Positions 15,949-16,886 of a stretch of DNA of 16,886 nt are shown here, piece by piece. The notes beneath the pieces were generated by a model. The model had not been told where the DNA came from and made no database searches. It was given only the letters and a program-made list of their open reading frames with translations. This DNA comes from Candidatus Brevefilum sp. (GTDB taxonomy: Bacteria; Chloroflexota; Anaerolineae; Anaerolineales; Anaerolineaceae). A program made the translations under genes and the position numbers. Location: positions 1 to 16,886 of the forward strand of contig SLIC01000051.1 of assembly GCA_007135845.1 (NCBI GenBank), written 5' to 3'. Every line of letters begins with the position of its first letter. Position 1 is the stretch's first letter.

Positions 15949-16886
15949 TCATTTCTGAGTTGCGATATCTTCAAAGCGTTTCCAAATGGATGTTGAAATT
16001 TCCATGGCTTTAGCTGCGATTTCAGCCTCATCGAGGGTTAACAAATTCCGGCGATACATTAAAGGCTTTCCGGCAACGATGGTTGCGGTGATCATGCTCT
16101 CTTGAAATCCAAACAGGATTTGCCAGGGCAGGTTTCCGGCTACCAACGGTGTAAATGGATGGTAATCCACAAAGATTAAATCGGCCGCAGCACCTTCAGA
16201 TATCTCACCAACCGGCAAGCCGTCAAACAATGCTGTCACCAGGGCGGCGTTGTTTTCAACTGCCAACTGCGTGATGGTGTAACCGCCCATCCGCTGGGGA
16301 TCCCTGTGGTAAAGTTTGTGCAGCAGGTATGCTTCTTTCCACTCTTGCCACATGGTATTTGAAAATCCATCATTACCCATCCCCACCCGCATTCCAGCAG
16401 CGAGCATATCTTCAATGGGTGCAACACCAACTGCGTTGTTCATGTTTGAACGCGGCTGATGTGTAAGCCAGGTCTGTGTCTCCGCCAGGCGGGCAATTTC
16501 ACCTTCATCGAGATGGACGCCGTGGGCCAGGATCGATTCAGGTCTCAAAATACCAAATTGATCAAGCCGATGCGCCACACGCTTACCAGAAGTTTCCAGG
16601 CTGAAAACCTGGTCAGCAATGCCCTCAGCAGCATGGATGTGAAACCCAATCCCAGGCGGGCAGAGCTCATTTGCGCGAGCCAGGGTTTCGTCCGAGAGGG
16701 TCAGACTGGCATGTAAGCCAAAATGTGCTCGCAGGTTGGCATCTTCGGGGGCTTTGTTTTTCACTCGCTCGATGAAACGTAGGTTTTCTTGTAAACCCTG
16801 CTCTGCTTTTTCAACACCGTCTCGATCAGTCACCTCATAACACAGCGAAGCTCGCAGACCAGCTTGGTTAACCGTCTCAGCAATGA
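15949..16886 (-). CDS. ssnA: SsnA-type amidohydrolase (partial, N-terminus outside window)
   Basis: About 312 C-terminal residues of a protein expected to be near 440. The frame is open to the window edge: residues before a GTG at 16833 read GLRASLCYEVTDRDG, continuous with the SsnA segment that normally reads YEVSDR, so that GTG is internal and not a start. Metal-site motifs of the ATZ/TRZ-like (guanine deaminase, chlorohydrolase) amidohydrolases are visible: HIHAAEG at about 16641-16621, AHGVH near 16527-16513 and a GNDGFSN aspartate near 16371; the first HxH motif lies outside. SsnA accompanies YgfM and XdhD-type hydroxylases in enterobacteria and clostridia and probably deaminates a purine or related heterocycle, but no substrate is proven. 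It is the first visible gene of the array. Confidence 0.88.
   Translation of the reverse strand, partial: IAETVNQAGLRASLCYEVTDRDGVEKAEQGLQENLRFIERVKNKAPEDANLRAHFGLHASLTLSDETLARANELCPPGIGFHIHAAEGIADQVFSLETSGKRVAHRLDQFGILRPESILAHGVHLDEGEIARLAETQTWLTHQPRSNMNNAVGVAPIEDMLAAGMRVGMGNDGFSNTMWQEWKEAYLLHKLYHRDPQRMGGYTITQLAVENNAALVTALFDGLPVGEISEGAAADLIFVDYHPFTPLVAGNLPWQILFGFQESMITATIVAGKPLMYRRNLLTLDEAEIAAKAMEISTSIWKRFEDIATQK

Noticed and set aside
15949..16833. GTG at 16833 as the start of the amidohydrolase
   Set aside because: The frame stays open to the window edge and the residues upstream continue the SsnA family sequence, so the gene is truncated by the window.
1..16886. RNA genes, CRISPR arrays, insertion sequences, internal terminators or promoters
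   Set aside because: Almost every base is coding; gaps are at most 35 bases and hold only ribosome sites. No repeats, clover-leaf or hairpin-plus-T-run structures were seen by eye.

Overview
This 16.9 kb window is a single, tightly packed array of 16 genes, all on the minus strand and so read from right to left. The largest gap between genes is 35 bases, several neighbours overlap by 4 bases (ATGA or GTGA), and I see no tRNA, rRNA, insertion sequence, repeat array, internal terminator or convincing internal promoter. It reads as one long operon whose beginning (right) and end (left) both lie outside the window. By eye the base composition is near 50% GC. A deazaflavin (coenzyme F420) pathway, an F420-dependent luciferase-like oxidoreductase, a CBS-domain family II pyrophosphatase and selenium-type molybdenum hydroxylase genes together suggest an anaerobic bacterium. 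An uncultured Anaerolineae-like member of the Chloroflexota is my best guess; it is an inference with no rRNA to confirm it.

Layout in transcription order. (1) 16886-15949: SsnA-type amidohydrolase, N-terminus outside the window. (2) 15913-12336: an F420 module: NADPH:F420 oxidoreductase (npdG/fno), cofE, a 2H phosphoesterase, cofD and cofC. (3) 12304-10827: an F420-dependent luciferase-like oxidoreductase and a PaaI-type thioesterase. (4) 10830-7041: molybdenum hydroxylase B, made of a short FAD subunit (YgfM-like) and a fused [2Fe-2S]-molybdopterin subunit (XdhD-like). (5) 7038-5653: a CBS-domain manganese pyrophosphatase. (6) 5650-4862: XdhC/CoxI-type cofactor maturation protein. (7) 4843-1181: molybdenum hydroxylase A, made of a fused FAD-[2Fe-2S] protein and a separate molybdopterin subunit. 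(8) 1184-1: YqeB-family and YqeC-family accessory proteins, the latter cut by the window edge.

How the parts may fit together. SsnA, YgfM, XdhD, XdhC, YqeB and YqeC are recurring neighbours in bacterial clusters for selenium-dependent molybdenum hydroxylases, usually tied to purine or other N-heterocycle metabolism. The unusual part is a nearly complete late F420 pathway plus an F420-using enzyme set inside that cluster. A working hypothesis is an F420-linked anaerobic pathway: SsnA deaminates a heterocycle, two molybdenum hydroxylases act on the ring, and an F420H2-dependent enzyme reduces an intermediate, with Fno exchanging hydride between NADP(H) and F420. The pyrophosphatase could remove PPi released by CofC and by cytidylation of the molybdenum cofactor. 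Gene identities are well supported by motifs; substrates and the coupling are inference.
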